From assembly GCA_022419385.1 (NCBI GenBank), contig JAJUBI010000003.1, positions 1,364,001-1,428,000 of the forward strand: a stretch of DNA of 64,000 bases. The letters run 5' to 3'. Below, piece after piece: positions 11,591 to 21,990 of the stretch. Position 1 is the first letter of the stretch. Every line of letters begins with the position of its first letter. Under the pieces are notes generated by a model. The model had not been told where the DNA came from. It was given only the letters and a program-made list of their open reading frames with translations, and did not search any database. Both the position numbers and the translations under genes were made by a program. Source of the DNA: Paraconiothyrium sp. Pb-2020. Taxonomy: Eukaryota > Ascomycota > Dothideomycetes > Pleosporales > Didymosphaeriaceae.

Positions 11591-13675
11591 TTAGCTCTTC
11601 CCGCATCGTGATACGACGCGTATCAAGCTTACAAGTCTTTCGTATTCGTTTCGCCGTTTCGAGACATGAGTAGCAAAGTTGGCATATCTCGCCCTCTTTT
11701 TTCTTGCACTCTCCTCTTCTTCGTCTTCGAATAGGGTAGGTGCAATGCTTAGGCCATCCGTCCAGAAATTTCTGCCCTCCCTATGGGAGAAGTCCGCAAT
11801 CTTGCCCTGCTTGGGATCGAAGGTTCGGGTTACTTCACCTTCGTTAGGGTCGAAAGTCATGACGATGAACGGGGTGCCGTAGCCAGGTTGGCGTTCCATG
11901 ACATAGGTATGCAGACTCGTCTGCACGGTGTGTATCCGTGGGATCGTATCGTTCTCTAGCTTAACATCGAAAAAGTACACCCAAAAAATGGTCTCCTGGA
12001 GCAGGCAAGTAAACAATGCTGCTCATCGCGTGCTCAAGAATTGTGTCGGGGTCCGTAGGCCTTTGGTCCCGGGGATTGACAGTCCTCGCGACTGAGCGTG
12101 CCTCATGCTGGATGTGCTCTATCGAGGGTCCGGCAGTGAAAAGATGGTTAAGTTTGTGTATTCCAGATCCGTCCACACCATCTAAGAAGGAGAGGTTCCT
12201 GCTCACGGCGAGCAGTTCTAGGTTCACGTCGAGGAATAGATAGGCCAAATGGTCATCCGTCGTCATCAGGTCCAGCATAGGCCATTGCGGTACGTGCTGG
12301 CGAAATGTACTCGAAGATGCTGACGAGCCTAATCGGGTGGCGCAGCATGTCCCAACCCAAGACTGCGATACGCTGACGGGAAACGCATCATCTAGATCCT
12401 GCAGTCTTTCCATTACCTGCAGGGCAGTGGGGCGTAGTAGTCTGTTCGGCTGGAGAAGTACGTGGTGTATGAAGGAGATCAACCACAAGCGCCTTCGGCT
12501 GTATCCATGCTGCGCCTTCGGTTCATTCTGAGTCAGTCTTTTTAACCAAGAAGTAGTAGCGTCTCGATTTTGTGCAAAGCTGTCATAACAAGTATTGTGT
12601 GATCGCCAAAATTCCTTCATCTCGCTCAGCTTGTACCCGTAAAGCCGAGCTAAGATTTCAAAGAGTACGCAACCTAATCCCCAGATATCAGTAAGTCGGC
12701 TTCGAGGCTCGTGATCAAAGGCTTCAGGAGCAGAGTAACGTCTTGTAACATGTGTTGGAGGACCAGTGGTAGTGGAGGCTGAGCTGTCCGAGAAGTCGAG
12801 GCTTATCATGAATCGAGATGTTCGCGCTGTATTTGCTTCCCGTCAAATCGAAAGTGCCTACCAGAACCCAAAGTCTGTTAAGAGAACGTTCGTTCCATGT
12901 ATCAAGATGTTATTGGGTTTGAGGTCATCATGCCTTTGTTTCCATTAACATGGTGAAAGTCATTCTTAAAGATGTCGTACCTGATGTTTAGTTGGTGGAG
13001 GTAAGCGAGCGCGGATGTGATGCATCCGAAGGCAAGGCAGAGCGTGTCAAGTTGAACACTGCTGAGGTCCGAATCCAGGAAACTCGCTAGACCAATGTCC
13101 GCAACAGGAGATGACAAGAATATGACCGAGTCCGTGTCAGTGCATGTAGCCATAAGAGTCACACAATGTGGATGTCGCACACGTCGCATCCCACTTAACT
13201 CTCTTTTGAAGAGTTCCATCAGATCACGATGCTTGGCGAAGTTCAGTGGTCGAGACATGATCTTTCTTGCATAGGCGATTCCCGTTCGAGGATCTACAAC
13301 GTGGTGTACTTCGCCATAACGGCCAGACCCAAGGAACTTTTCTTCGTTAAGCGCCAAGCAGTCCAAATCCATAACAGATAAGTGTTGGCTATTCATAGAC
13401 GTGGGCATTCGATCATCCAAGCACATCTCCTGGGCTTTCAAAAAAGCCTTCTTGTCCTTCTCATCCTCCAGGATCCTTAGCAATACATACTTAGGGATCG
13501 GCAGCCACAGGTCGGTAACATAATGGTCGAGGAGCTCTTGGAAAGCATCCTCTCGCCCTAGTTGGCGTAATATGAAGTAAAGTCTTGGGTTGTCGCGCCA
13601 GTCCTTATTGCCAGTCTGTTGGAAGAGGGATATGCTGAATTTACGAAACACCTCTGGTGCAACGGGTCGGTCCAT
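11591..13675 (-). CDS. Divergent fungal protein kinase, apparently frameshifted near its C-terminus
   Basis: Exons 13675-12981, 12933-12862 and 12801 downward; introns 12934-12980 and 12802-12861. ATG 13673-13675 has an in-frame stop just upstream. The N-terminal ~90 residues (RLYFILRQLGR and TDLWLPIPK blocks) resemble a helper region seen before the kinase domain in a family of fungal kinases. Then come a glycine loop (GSGRYGEV, about 115-123), the ATP lysine (about 138), a catalytic loop reading HDDLKPNN, a DFG motif and a YSAPE segment before the DIWGLGCVLFE helix. HRD is therefore HDD, as in non-RD kinases. The first frame stops at 11961-11963, but the natural continuation runs in the next frame to 11591; removing one T from a six-T run (11983-11988) joins them into 658 codons. 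An 85-base intron (11996-12080, weak GTCAAT donor) is the alternative. Substrate unknown. Confidence 0.7.
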
Positions 13676-14573
13676 CGAAAATTACAGGCCCGGCCGAGTT
13701 GATGGGAACTAGCCCTTCACCCTATACTGTGTTTGCGCAGTCAGAAGATAGTAGTATAAGGATTTCATTCCACGGTCATCGACGAGAGCAGTGGCATGTC
13801 AAACATATCGGGTTCCGCAGGCCTGAGAAAGCCCGAACTTCGAGTGACCGCGTTGATTAGAGCAAGGCTGAGGCAAGATGGACTGTGATAAGGGCAACAA
13901 GATCCCAGCAAGGTTGACATTTGATACTGGACACTTACAATAGCGGGCAACGATTTCGTAGCATATAGTCTAGCTGCCAGTTGTAATCACAGGGAAGGTG
14001 TCGAGTGTGCGATCTGTGAGCAGCTGGAGGTTGCATGACGAGCTGGAGTGGCTGGCTACCGGCCCAATCAGACCTTGCATTAAATCAGGCTATCAGTTTG
14101 GAATTTGCTCGGAGGTCGCGGACTTCTACGAGGCTGTCAGGCAGCTAACAGTCGAACCTCGTGTGGATCTAAGTATGCATGAAAACCTGATGGGACTGGA
14201 TTGACACCGAGTCTATATGGCAAGCGAGTGCCTCCTGCCTCAACATCGTAAGAGGGTAGGCAGGAGCGATCTCCCTCACCGAGCTCGAACGGCACGATCA
14301 TCTTCAGCAGGGGATAGAAAGTACCCAATTGATAGTGGCGAGACGTCTCACGCTGTTCTGACTTTGCCGTCGGGATAGTGTTGGAATAGTGTTGGAGTTG
14401 AGGGGCAATCGTGTTCGGAAGGTGCAGCCGAACCCGACCTCTGCCGTCATCGGGCCAACCTCACGTAGCTCTCCATCCCCACCAGCGGCCAAACATGTCC
14501 TCATCCCTCTTTGAGCCCCCGTGAGCGACTCAACCTTCTCTCCGTACCCTCCTCTTCACCCATAACCACCATC
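13676..14573. other. Divergent intergenic region
   Basis: Separates the divergently transcribed kinase and omega-amidase genes, so it must hold both promoters. No coding stretch, RNA gene or repeat was recognised. Confidence 0.5.
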
Positions 14574-15494
14574 ATGACGTCTCTCCTCAAACAATCGGTC
14601 AAGCTCGCCCTCGTCCAGCTCGCTTGCACCGCCGACAAAGCGCACAACCTCTCGCACGCGCGTTCAAAGGTCCTCGAGGCGACCAAGCGTGGCGCAAAGA
14701 TTGTCGTCCTCCCCGAATGCTTCAACAGCCCATACGGCACAAAGTACTTCCCACAATACGCTGAGACCCTACTCCCCTCGCCGCCTACAGAAGCCCAATC
14801 GCCCACCTTCCACGCGCTGTCGAAGCTCGCTAAAGAGGCGAACGCGTACATTGTCGGAGGAAGTATACCTGAGCTTGTCGAAGAGGAAGGCTCTAAAGGT
14901 GGAGATGGGAAGGATGGGAAGAAGTGGTACAACACAAATCTGACGTTTGCGCCGAACGGAGAGCTGCTGGCCACGCACCGCAAAGTGCACCTCTTCGACA
15001 TCGACATCCCGGGTAAGATCAAGTTTAAGGAAAGCGATGTGCTCTCGCCAGGAAACAAGATCACGCTTGTCGATATCCCAGAGTATGGAAACATTGCAAT
15101 CGCCATCTGCTATGACATTCGCTTCCCGGAGCTCGCGACCATCGCTGCGCGCAAGGGCGCATTCTTGCTGTTATACCCTGGAGCGTTTAATATGACGACG
15201 GGTGCGCTGCACTGGGAATTGCAAGCAAGGGCGCGGGCGATGGACAATCAGGTCTTCGTTGGGCTGTGCAGCCCCAGTCGGGATATGGAGGCTGATTATA
15301 ATGCTTGGGGACATAGCATGATAGTCGATCCGAATGCTGAAATATTGGAGGAGCTAGACGAGAAGGAGGGCATCGTTGTGCAGGAGCTGAAGGCGGGCAG
15401 GATAGAAGAGGTCAGGAAGGGTATCCCGCTGTACACGCAAAGAAGATTCGATGTATATCCGGATGTGAGCGAAGGGGGGAGGTTCAAGGAATGA
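14574..15494 (+). CDS. NIT2: Omega-amidase / nitrilase-superfamily carbon-nitrogen hydrolase (NIT2 type)
   Basis: Hydrolyses alpha-ketoglutaramate and alpha-ketosuccinamate, closing the glutamine transaminase cycle; normally cytosolic or mitochondrial. Single exon of 306 residues, the usual NIT2 length. The nitrilase triad is complete: Glu in VVLPE (residue 48), Lys in HRKVHLFD (137) and Cys in AICYDIRFPE (179). The YGTKYFPQYAE and LHWELQARARAMDNQ segments are typical of NIT2 rather than NIT1. ATG 14574 is chosen because it begins the conserved KLALVQL strand region with little extension; no in-frame ATG precedes it closely. No signal peptide. Function is well supported by family; in vivo substrate is inferred. 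Confidence 0.93.
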   Translation: MTSLLKQSVKLALVQLACTADKAHNLSHARSKVLEATKRGAKIVVLPECFNSPYGTKYFPQYAETLLPSPPTEAQSPTFHALSKLAKEANAYIVGGSIPELVEEEGSKGGDGKDGKKWYNTNLTFAPNGELLATHRKVHLFDIDIPGKIKFKESDVLSPGNKITLVDIPEYGNIAIAICYDIRFPELATIAARKGAFLLLYPGAFNMTTGALHWELQARARAMDNQVFVGLCSPSRDMEADYNAWGHSMIVDPNAEILEELDEKEGIVVQELKAGRIEEVRKGIPLYTQRRFDVYPDVSEGGRFKE

Positions 15495-16029
15495 TCCAGG
15501 CAGCTGTGGTATAAGAGAAGAACTCATTGACCAAATGCAAAGCCATACATGCGATAGAGAGAGTATCAGCTTGGCTTTTGTAGCACAGTATGACTGCTCC
15601 CACCAAACGACCGCGCACTTTTTTCTGCGGGTGCCACACACATACTCCCTCTAACTGTTCGCTATTCCATCTTTTTTGCTACTTTCATTGCAAGTCAGTG
15701 CCGTGTTGGTCTATGACTCTTGTTCCTTGATCCCACGTGTTTACGTGGGGAGAACATGGCTGCCTTGATTGGGCTGCCTGAACAACTTGAGGCCACATAA
15801 TGCCAACTCACACACATTACAAAGGACAACGTGTAAGTGAAGGAGCCGAAAGTTCAGGAAGACTCTCGCAATTCCTTTCGTAAACATTGCAGCCTAGCAG
15901 CTTTCAACATAAGTATCCAATCTTGCAATCCTATCTTTGCCATATCAATACACACTGATCCACTCGAATCAAAGCCTCGACTTCCTTTATACACGTCCAA
16001 ACAGCACCACCTCTTAGCTTGTCCGCACC
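15495..16029. other. Intergenic region
   Basis: Between two plus-strand genes: the 3' end of the omega-amidase gene and the promoter of the membrane protein gene. A CACGTG-containing palindrome (CCCACGTGTTTACGTGGG) lies near 15732-15749 and could bind a bHLH-type factor; otherwise nothing recognised. Confidence 0.4.
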
Positions 16030-17418
16030 ATGGCTCGAAAGCGTTACCCCACTTCTCGCGCACTTGCCCTTCCCAAGCTCAAACACAGCCCTCGGCCCCC
16101 ACCCCGTTGGTCCCCCAAACAAGTTTACGCCTTCGCAGTCATCTTTACGGTGATAATACTAGGGGTACATTTCTTCTTTTTCGCACCTCGTAACAGTGAG
16201 TTCCTGTCTCACTAGTACGGGGTGCTTTCGCTTCCTCTGACAAGCTGTCGGGTACTAACAAGTGCGCGTAGCTCCACATAAGAAACTTCTTCGGGGGCCG
16301 TGGTCGAGCGCATCCAGTATAGCGTTTGATCTGACTCCCACGTCTGGGTTCGTCACTCTGCTTTCCTCACTCACTGAAAGGGAATACTGATAGAGAGCAG
16401 TGCAGCGTCCATATACTTCCAGAACGGGACGACAGTTGACATCGCACCCATTGCTGCCCCACACCCCTACCAATTCTTTATGGCTAACGCTTTTTCATTA
16501 TCCCAAAACCGCCCAAATACATACTTCTGCAACGCTTTCTCATCATTTCAGCACGGGCTCCCAGGGCTCAAGCTCCCTACACCCACGAACTGCCTCTCAC
16601 CCGCCGTCCTCGCTGTCCGCCCGCTTCTCTCCTCCCTCAAAGAAGCGGTGGAATCTTACTACGGCACAAACATCTGCTTCGCCTCCATCGTCCTGGATGA
16701 CGCTCCTTTCGGTCTCTGCCAGTCCACCGCCGGCGCCGCACTCCGTAGCATCGGTCTCACGCCTGTGGAAATACACCCCGATCATCGCGCTCTCTCTGCG
16801 ACGAATCTCTACGTACGATCCAAAATGCCCCTTATGGCACCATTTCCTGACTCTGTCCAAGATGAGGAGCCGTTGACCGTGCTCGCGCTAAATTATGAGC
16901 CATCGAGTTTCAACACAGCCCTTTTTCTAGTGGAGGACGAACTTGTGTGGCCTGTGAGAAGTACTATTACGTCTCCCACCGTCATGACTAACGCCAATTC
17001 CCTTGCTCAGCTTTCCGCACTGCAGTCTGGCCTTAGACATCTAATCGCTAGCCCGCCTTACGACGACCTTTTTGACTTCGCCTCACCGTTGCACATCGAC
17101 AGACTAGTTCTGTTCGGTGGGTCTGCACACGATACTTCTCTACACTCTTTGCTTCTGAACGTGCTTGGTGCAAACCTCACGGAAGAAGCATATGTGGATG
17201 ACTCGCCCTTCACAGCCGCGCGGGCTGCAGCGGAGCGAGCGCTCGAAGTCATGCAGGATCCCTACTTCCAAATGAAGGATCGTGGATGGTGGCCATTTGC
17301 CTGCCAGTGTCGAAGTGGCCTATATCTTACGAGCTGGTGGGATCCGTTCGAGCTGGCGTGGTATGAGTTTCGTTTTGCCGTTGAGGACTGGGTCGGGTCC
17401 TGGACTTGGCCGTGGTGA
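16030..17418 (+). CDS. Single-pass membrane protein with a probable Hsp70/actin-like ATPase-fold lumenal domain
   Basis: Exons 16030-16195, 16272-16347 and 16401-17418 give 419 residues; intron 1 has GTGAGT and a TACTAAC branch, intron 2 has GTTCGT and a CTGAT branch. A basic N-terminus precedes one transmembrane helix (about residues 32-52), predicting type II topology. The rest resembles a degenerate Hsp70-type nucleotide-binding fold: a long helix (LLSSLKEAVESYYG) then a strand ending in ASIVLDDAPFG, a FGGSAHDTSLHSLL block like the adenosine motif, and DDSPFTAARAAAERA, like the p.avA.GAA helix of Hsp70. The glycine-rich phosphate loops are not clearly conserved (LALNYEPSSFNTALF sits where the GGGT motif would be), so catalysis is doubtful. 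The C-terminus is Trp-rich. Fold assignment is inference; specific function unknown. Confidence 0.7.
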
Positions 17419-17516
17419 ATAAGAAAGCCTGGGTCACCTCAGCGTGTTCGATTCGGAGATGGTCGTGATGCCAGAAGAGAAACTGTCAAGCTTGTTGTCA
17501 GTGCCATCAAGGGTGT

Positions 17517-18420
17517 TTACTTCTCGCAATTATCGGCGGATAATGGTTGATGGAAATACCCCCATAATCCCGATCTATTAAACACACAATTACTACAGTG
17601 TGGATCTCTCCTGGTCTGCGTTCCTGCATCCTCCTCAGCCGGCATCTCCGTCGCTGGCGCCGGCGCACTCAATTCAACGGCCACACCTTCACCCTTGAGC
17701 TGATGAACTTCCGTTGCTCTTATCTGCGGCGCCTGATTGTACATTTCTGTCTCATACACGTCCCGCTCACTATCTCCCGCTTCGTGCACCTTCTCATCAG
17801 CCACCTGTTTCTCACACCCCTTCTTCCTCCGTCTCCAAAGCACGACAATTCCCCCAATGACAGCAATCACACCAACAATCGCGCCAACAATCCCCCCGTA
17901 ATCGCGCTCCCAGAAGCCTTCTATTCAATTCCTGTGGATGGACCCATGGACATGAGGTCGGACATACGAAGGACAGCATGCAATGTACTTACTCGCCGCT
18001 GCGAACGCGGTGCGCCACTTCGAGAGACAGACTAGCGGGCTCGTGGCAGGTACAGTCAAGCTACTCTAGTGCACGCTGTACGCTCGGAGAGACGGCGGTG
18101 TAGCTCTCGAGGAATTCCTTGGGGTAGCAGGCACTTGCTGTGACGCTGGGAGCGGGGAAAGGCTTATTCTAGTAGATCAAAAGCCCAGCGACGGTAGGAT
18201 GTCGATGTTGTGTGGAGCAGCGCATGACGACGGAGCCGTAAAGATCGCCAACAGCGCAGTTGTCGTTGTTGGCTGGCGGACTGCCGTGGTGGCGCCTTGA
18301 TGGAGAGGAAATTGAGGCGTCGCTTGCGCAGCGACAACTCGACGAGCGCACCGGCGTCGTTATGAATCCTACGGTGGAATATGTATGAAACAGACCTGGG
18401 CTTTGCGCCCTGCGTTTCGC
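17517..18420 (-). pseudogene. Broken gene for a Cys-containing single-pass membrane protein
   Basis: One minus-strand frame reads protein-like text (CAVGDLYGSVVMRC, then ACYPKEFLESY, then LDCTCHEPASL) but is cut by two TAG codons at 18169-18171 and 18061-18063. The sequence then continues one frame over (VCLSKWRTAF), passes an intron with a perfect GTAAGT donor (about 17992 to 17921), and goes into a transmembrane helix (YGGIVGAIVGVIAVIGGIVVLW), a stop-transfer RRRKK and an acidic tail ending at 17517. This is the layout of fungal ectodomain-plus-single-TM surface proteins. Both stops could arise from CAG by C-to-T change. A 43-base GTGCAC...TAG intron could remove the second stop but would delete the CTC motif. 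No convincing start or signal peptide was found, so the 5' limit is approximate. Confidence 0.5.
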
Positions 18421-18717
18421 AAGGCTGAAAATCATGTAGTCCCCGTGTCCGGTTTTACGAAGTCCTGCTACACAACGTCGAAAAAGACAGTTTACTGAGG
18501 GATGGTTGGTTCTGCCTTTTCCGCGTGTGTATGTGCGGATCATGTCATTAAAATCATTTGCTTTTCGCCACACGTCATATCGCCACGTTCTTCCCTTACA
18601 TCAACCCAAACCGAACCTTTTACAGTGCTCACACCATCGAAGAGCAACGTTTCCCAGAAACCTCACATATGCACCACTTCACCTCACCATCAGAGCCCAT
18701 TTCCCTGATTCTTCCCC

Positions 18718-21700
18718 TTAACACCCACTCACGAAGAACCTGCACCCTACTACTACACTGTCCTCCTTGAACACGCCCCTCCTCTCACTCTTTACCTGCC
18801 TCAGTGCGCCGCCCTTACGCCCGCTAACCGTATATTGGATTACGCAGTCCTTGTTGAGCGGCGGATTGTCTTTCGCATTCAGGCGGTCGGGACTGCGTGG
18901 TGGCTTGACGTATGAGCCTGCAGGAGTGCGCTTGGGTGATAGCTCGAGTGCGCGCTTCCGCTTGATGGTAGCGGAGGCGGGAGGGGCAATCGCACCGAGG
19001 GGAGGAGGGAGCATTGAGGGTACGCGAGGTACCCGGGGTACACTTGCAGGCGTTGGAATGGGAAAGGAGGCACTTGGGGCAGCGCAGGGCTCCGAGGTAG
19101 TTGGTATCACTGGAGTGGTCGGCAGTTGCAACGCTGGCAGGCTGGACTCCGCGTTCGTGTTGGTCTCGGGAGGCGTCGCCGCTGTGATTGACAATTGAGG
19201 TGAGTGGGACAGTTCGGACAATGGAGAGCTTAATCCAGTTTCCATACCTTTAGATTCCATAGGATGGTCTATCTTTTGAGGCTCTGTACCCTGCGCTGAT
19301 CCAGTGGTCACCTTGTTCATCCGAGTGTCTACTTTGATCGGCGATATGGATCGGGACCCAGCCTGAGCCTTCGATTTCTTCTTCCTCAGAAGCTCCTCCG
19401 GGTTGTCAAAGACGAAAGGGTTCGCTTTGGGGCCCTGTACGCCGAGGATACCAGTGTCAGTTGTATTATGCATTTTCGAGTATTTATGTGAGTCAGAAAG
19501 CATGTTGGTGAGGTCCGATATGTCTACGGCTACGGTATTGGTGGCACCTTCGGATCCTTTCACTTTCGAAGCCGAGCTTTTGTACGTCGGGTCCAGGGCA
19601 TCGACCCCCGTCAGACCATCGTGGATAGAGTCCTTCTTATTCTTGATTATGCTTGTAGTTGTCGGAAGGTTGGCAGCGTCGATCAGTGAGGTGTTCGGCG
19701 GAGTAATCAAACTACCAGTTGTTCTGCTCGAACGACGCTGCACAACAGCTTGCTCGATACATCCTGTCAAACCAGGAGACTCTTTTCGAGCCCCATCAGG
19801 AGGCACAGGGCGACTCAGAGTGTCGTTATTAAGGAATGTTTTCGCAGGGAGCCATCGAGGCGTCTTGAAATGATATGAAACAATAACCCTACCGCCCATA
19901 CGGATCACCAAACGAGCCACTAGAGGGCCTAAATCGGAGATCTTGGAAGCCGATGCGGGAAGATTGGCTTGCTGTTCCGTTTTGGGCTTTTCAGTCACCT
20001 TGAAGAAACCCATTGGGGGCGGTGGACCGTTCGAAGGCCTCCTGAGCAGTGGCATATACGGAACAGAAGCATATGGGCTGAGTGAAGTAGATGTAGCTCC
20101 GAGCGGCGATAGAATATCATGAGTCTGCCCTGGTAGAATATAGCCGGTGGGGACGCTTAAGGGCAGGAGATGGCCCGCGTTCGGGATGCCGTAGCTCATG
20201 GAAGTCCCTACTGAATTGTATGGGTTCGAGCTATCTGAAGAGAACATAGCTCCAGAACCATGACTGGGCAGTGCAATTGGTTGCAAACATGGACTGGAGA
20301 AAGCGTCAGTGGGCGCCGGGCTTGGGATGACTTCTTCAGGAGTTGGTATGAATGAGGGTAGCGTGAGCTGGCCGCTGGAGTTAACCCGGAGAGGGGAAGG
20401 TCTTGGACCATCGAAGGCTGCAAACTCTAGACCAGTCATCATGCCAGTGTAGGCCGGTTCGTACGGGTTCGCATGTGCGAAGTTGTCATATTGATTCACA
20501 TTATATCCAGTGTCTGGCGCTGATAGCGGAAAAGGTCTTGGCGGAGGGATTGACGGGCCATGAGCAGAGGGGTATGACCTTTGCGGAGGTGATCTTGATC
20601 GGTTTGTCTCCGTGAGGTGTTGTTTATCATTGCTTGAAGTTGAAAAGCGGGCTCGCTTCTGCAGCGGCTCTTCCGCTTCGAGTTGCGACAGAGGCTGACG
20701 AACGACAGAAGTTGGGGACCTCAGCGATGAGAGCGGTTTGATTGGAGAGCCGGTGAATGGGTTGGTCCATGGTAGCGCTGGTTGTGGGCGCAGGAGCGGA
20801 AGTCCCTGGCTGGAAGCATCTTGTGCTAACACAGAAGGTTCAAAGTCCGAATCACCCTCGGCATCTTGCTCATCGCTGTCGAATGTACGTGGATGAGGCT
20901 GTAATGCGCCAGTTATCGTCAACTCATGACCCTCTGTCACTTCGTAACAGAACTGATCATCACCCAACCGAGTCGGTGCCTTCAGATACACCACATTGTT
21001 CATGGTTTTCTTGCCTGTCCCAACCGTGATGATTACATCAATCACACCAAACCTCCTTCCACCGGGCTTTTGCATGTGCTTGATCATGTCCGGCATCTGC
21101 ATGGTTGCGAGACCTTGAAGGTATGCCGCCGTTGGTGGCCTCTCACTAGATACGTTGATTCCGCGTTCATTGGCCTCCTCCATCAAAGCTTGGCGTATCT
21201 CTGCCCAGCGATCAGGCACACCGTTTCCAGAGGAGCCTTGAGAAGAGCGTTCAGAGTCAAAGCCTGACTGAGTTGCGTGAATGACCCATGGTCGCTCCGC
21301 CATATAATCAATGCGTGTACCCGCAAAGACCTGGTTGAGTGACTTGGCGCCGCTTCGCACATCCCCTGCGTGTATAAGCACAGAGCTAGACAGTTGGCCA
21401 TTGAAAAGCACATCGATCTTGAGGTGCTGAGGGTTGCGGTCGAGCGGGTTGTGAAAAAAGGTTTTGTCGGTGAGCATGACATGGAGGACGAGGGCCTTAG
21501 GCTCTTGTCCTTTGTTTGGCAAAGAAGTGTATGGCGACCGTGCCATGGACAAGCCATGTGTCGGCAGTGGGTCAATTTGGCTGCTGTCTTCACCTTCGGC
21601 GTCTTGGGATGAAAGAAATCGTCCACCCCTTGTGGCGGTTCCCTCCGAAGAGCGTCTGTTGCTCGAAAGGGCTCCGTAAGCACTGCTCAAAGCAGCCCTC

Positions 21701-21990
21701 TGCTTCAGTCTCTCGAGCTGCTGCGACCTCTCTGAAGGCTGATTAACCACAGCCTGCAAGAACGGCGTACGACCGAGCCAATTGACCGCAAATTCGCCTT
21801 GATCTCCCGGGAATGGCACACGTTCCTCGGGCAGTAGCGTGCGCACACTCTCTCTAAGTGCTTTCACTGCTTGTTCAGCATTGGCAGCCGCGTCGAAGCC
21901 CTTCTTCAATTGAACCTGTTCGGTAAGGGTAGATGCGAGGTCCTGTGACGCAAGGTGTATGCGCACGCCCGCGCCGTAAAGGGAAGGCAT
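18718..21990 (-). CDS. Large fungal protein of unknown function, single exon
   Basis: A single uninterrupted frame of 1090 residues from ATG 21988-21990 (CCGCCATGCC context). I do not recognise the family. Three segments look folded: about residues 150-260 (LVLHVMLTDKTFFHNPLDR, KIDVLFNGQLSSSVLIH), about 300-370 (FGVIDVIITVGTGKKTMNN, then LKAPTRLGDDQFCYEV) and about 660-710 (VARLVIRMGGRVIVSYHF). Long Ser/Pro-rich linkers separate them. The C-terminal ~100 residues are basic with KRKRALELSPKR and PRSPDR, a likely nuclear localisation signal, suggesting a nuclear regulator. No zinc-finger or catalytic motif is visible. The gene lies head-to-tail with the 412-residue gene upstream on the same strand. 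The nuclear role is inference. Confidence 0.75.
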   Translation of the reverse strand: MPSLYGAGVRIHLASQDLASTLTEQVQLKKGFDAAANAEQAVKALRESVRTLLPEERVPFPGDQGEFAVNWLGRTPFLQAVVNQPSERSQQLERLKQRAALSSAYGALSSNRRSSEGTATRGGRFLSSQDAEGEDSSQIDPLPTHGLSMARSPYTSLPNKGQEPKALVLHVMLTDKTFFHNPLDRNPQHLKIDVLFNGQLSSSVLIHAGDVRSGAKSLNQVFAGTRIDYMAERPWVIHATQSGFDSERSSQGSSGNGVPDRWAEIRQALMEEANERGINVSSERPPTAAYLQGLATMQMPDMIKHMQKPGGRRFGVIDVIITVGTGKKTMNNVVYLKAPTRLGDDQFCYEVTEGHELTITGALQPHPRTFDSDEQDAEGDSDFEPSVLAQDASSQGLPLLRPQPALPWTNPFTGSPIKPLSSLRSPTSVVRQPLSQLEAEEPLQKRARFSTSSNDKQHLTETNRSRSPPQRSYPSAHGPSIPPPRPFPLSAPDTGYNVNQYDNFAHANPYEPAYTGMMTGLEFAAFDGPRPSPLRVNSSGQLTLPSFIPTPEEVIPSPAPTDAFSSPCLQPIALPSHGSGAMFSSDSSNPYNSVGTSMSYGIPNAGHLLPLSVPTGYILPGQTHDILSPLGATSTSLSPYASVPYMPLLRRPSNGPPPPMGFFKVTEKPKTEQQANLPASASKISDLGPLVARLVIRMGGRVIVSYHFKTPRWLPAKTFLNNDTLSRPVPPDGARKESPGLTGCIEQAVVQRRSSRTTGSLITPPNTSLIDAANLPTTTSIIKNKKDSIHDGLTGVDALDPTYKSSASKVKGSEGATNTVAVDISDLTNMLSDSHKYSKMHNTTDTGILGVQGPKANPFVFDNPEELLRKKKSKAQAGSRSISPIKVDTRMNKVTTGSAQGTEPQKIDHPMESKGMETGLSSPLSELSHSPQLSITAATPPETNTNAESSLPALQLPTTPVIPTTSEPCAAPSASFPIPTPASVPRVPRVPSMLPPPLGAIAPPASATIKRKRALELSPKRTPAGSYVKPPRSPDRLNAKDNPPLNKDCVIQYTVSGRKGGALRQVKSERRGVFKEDSVVVGCRFFVSGC

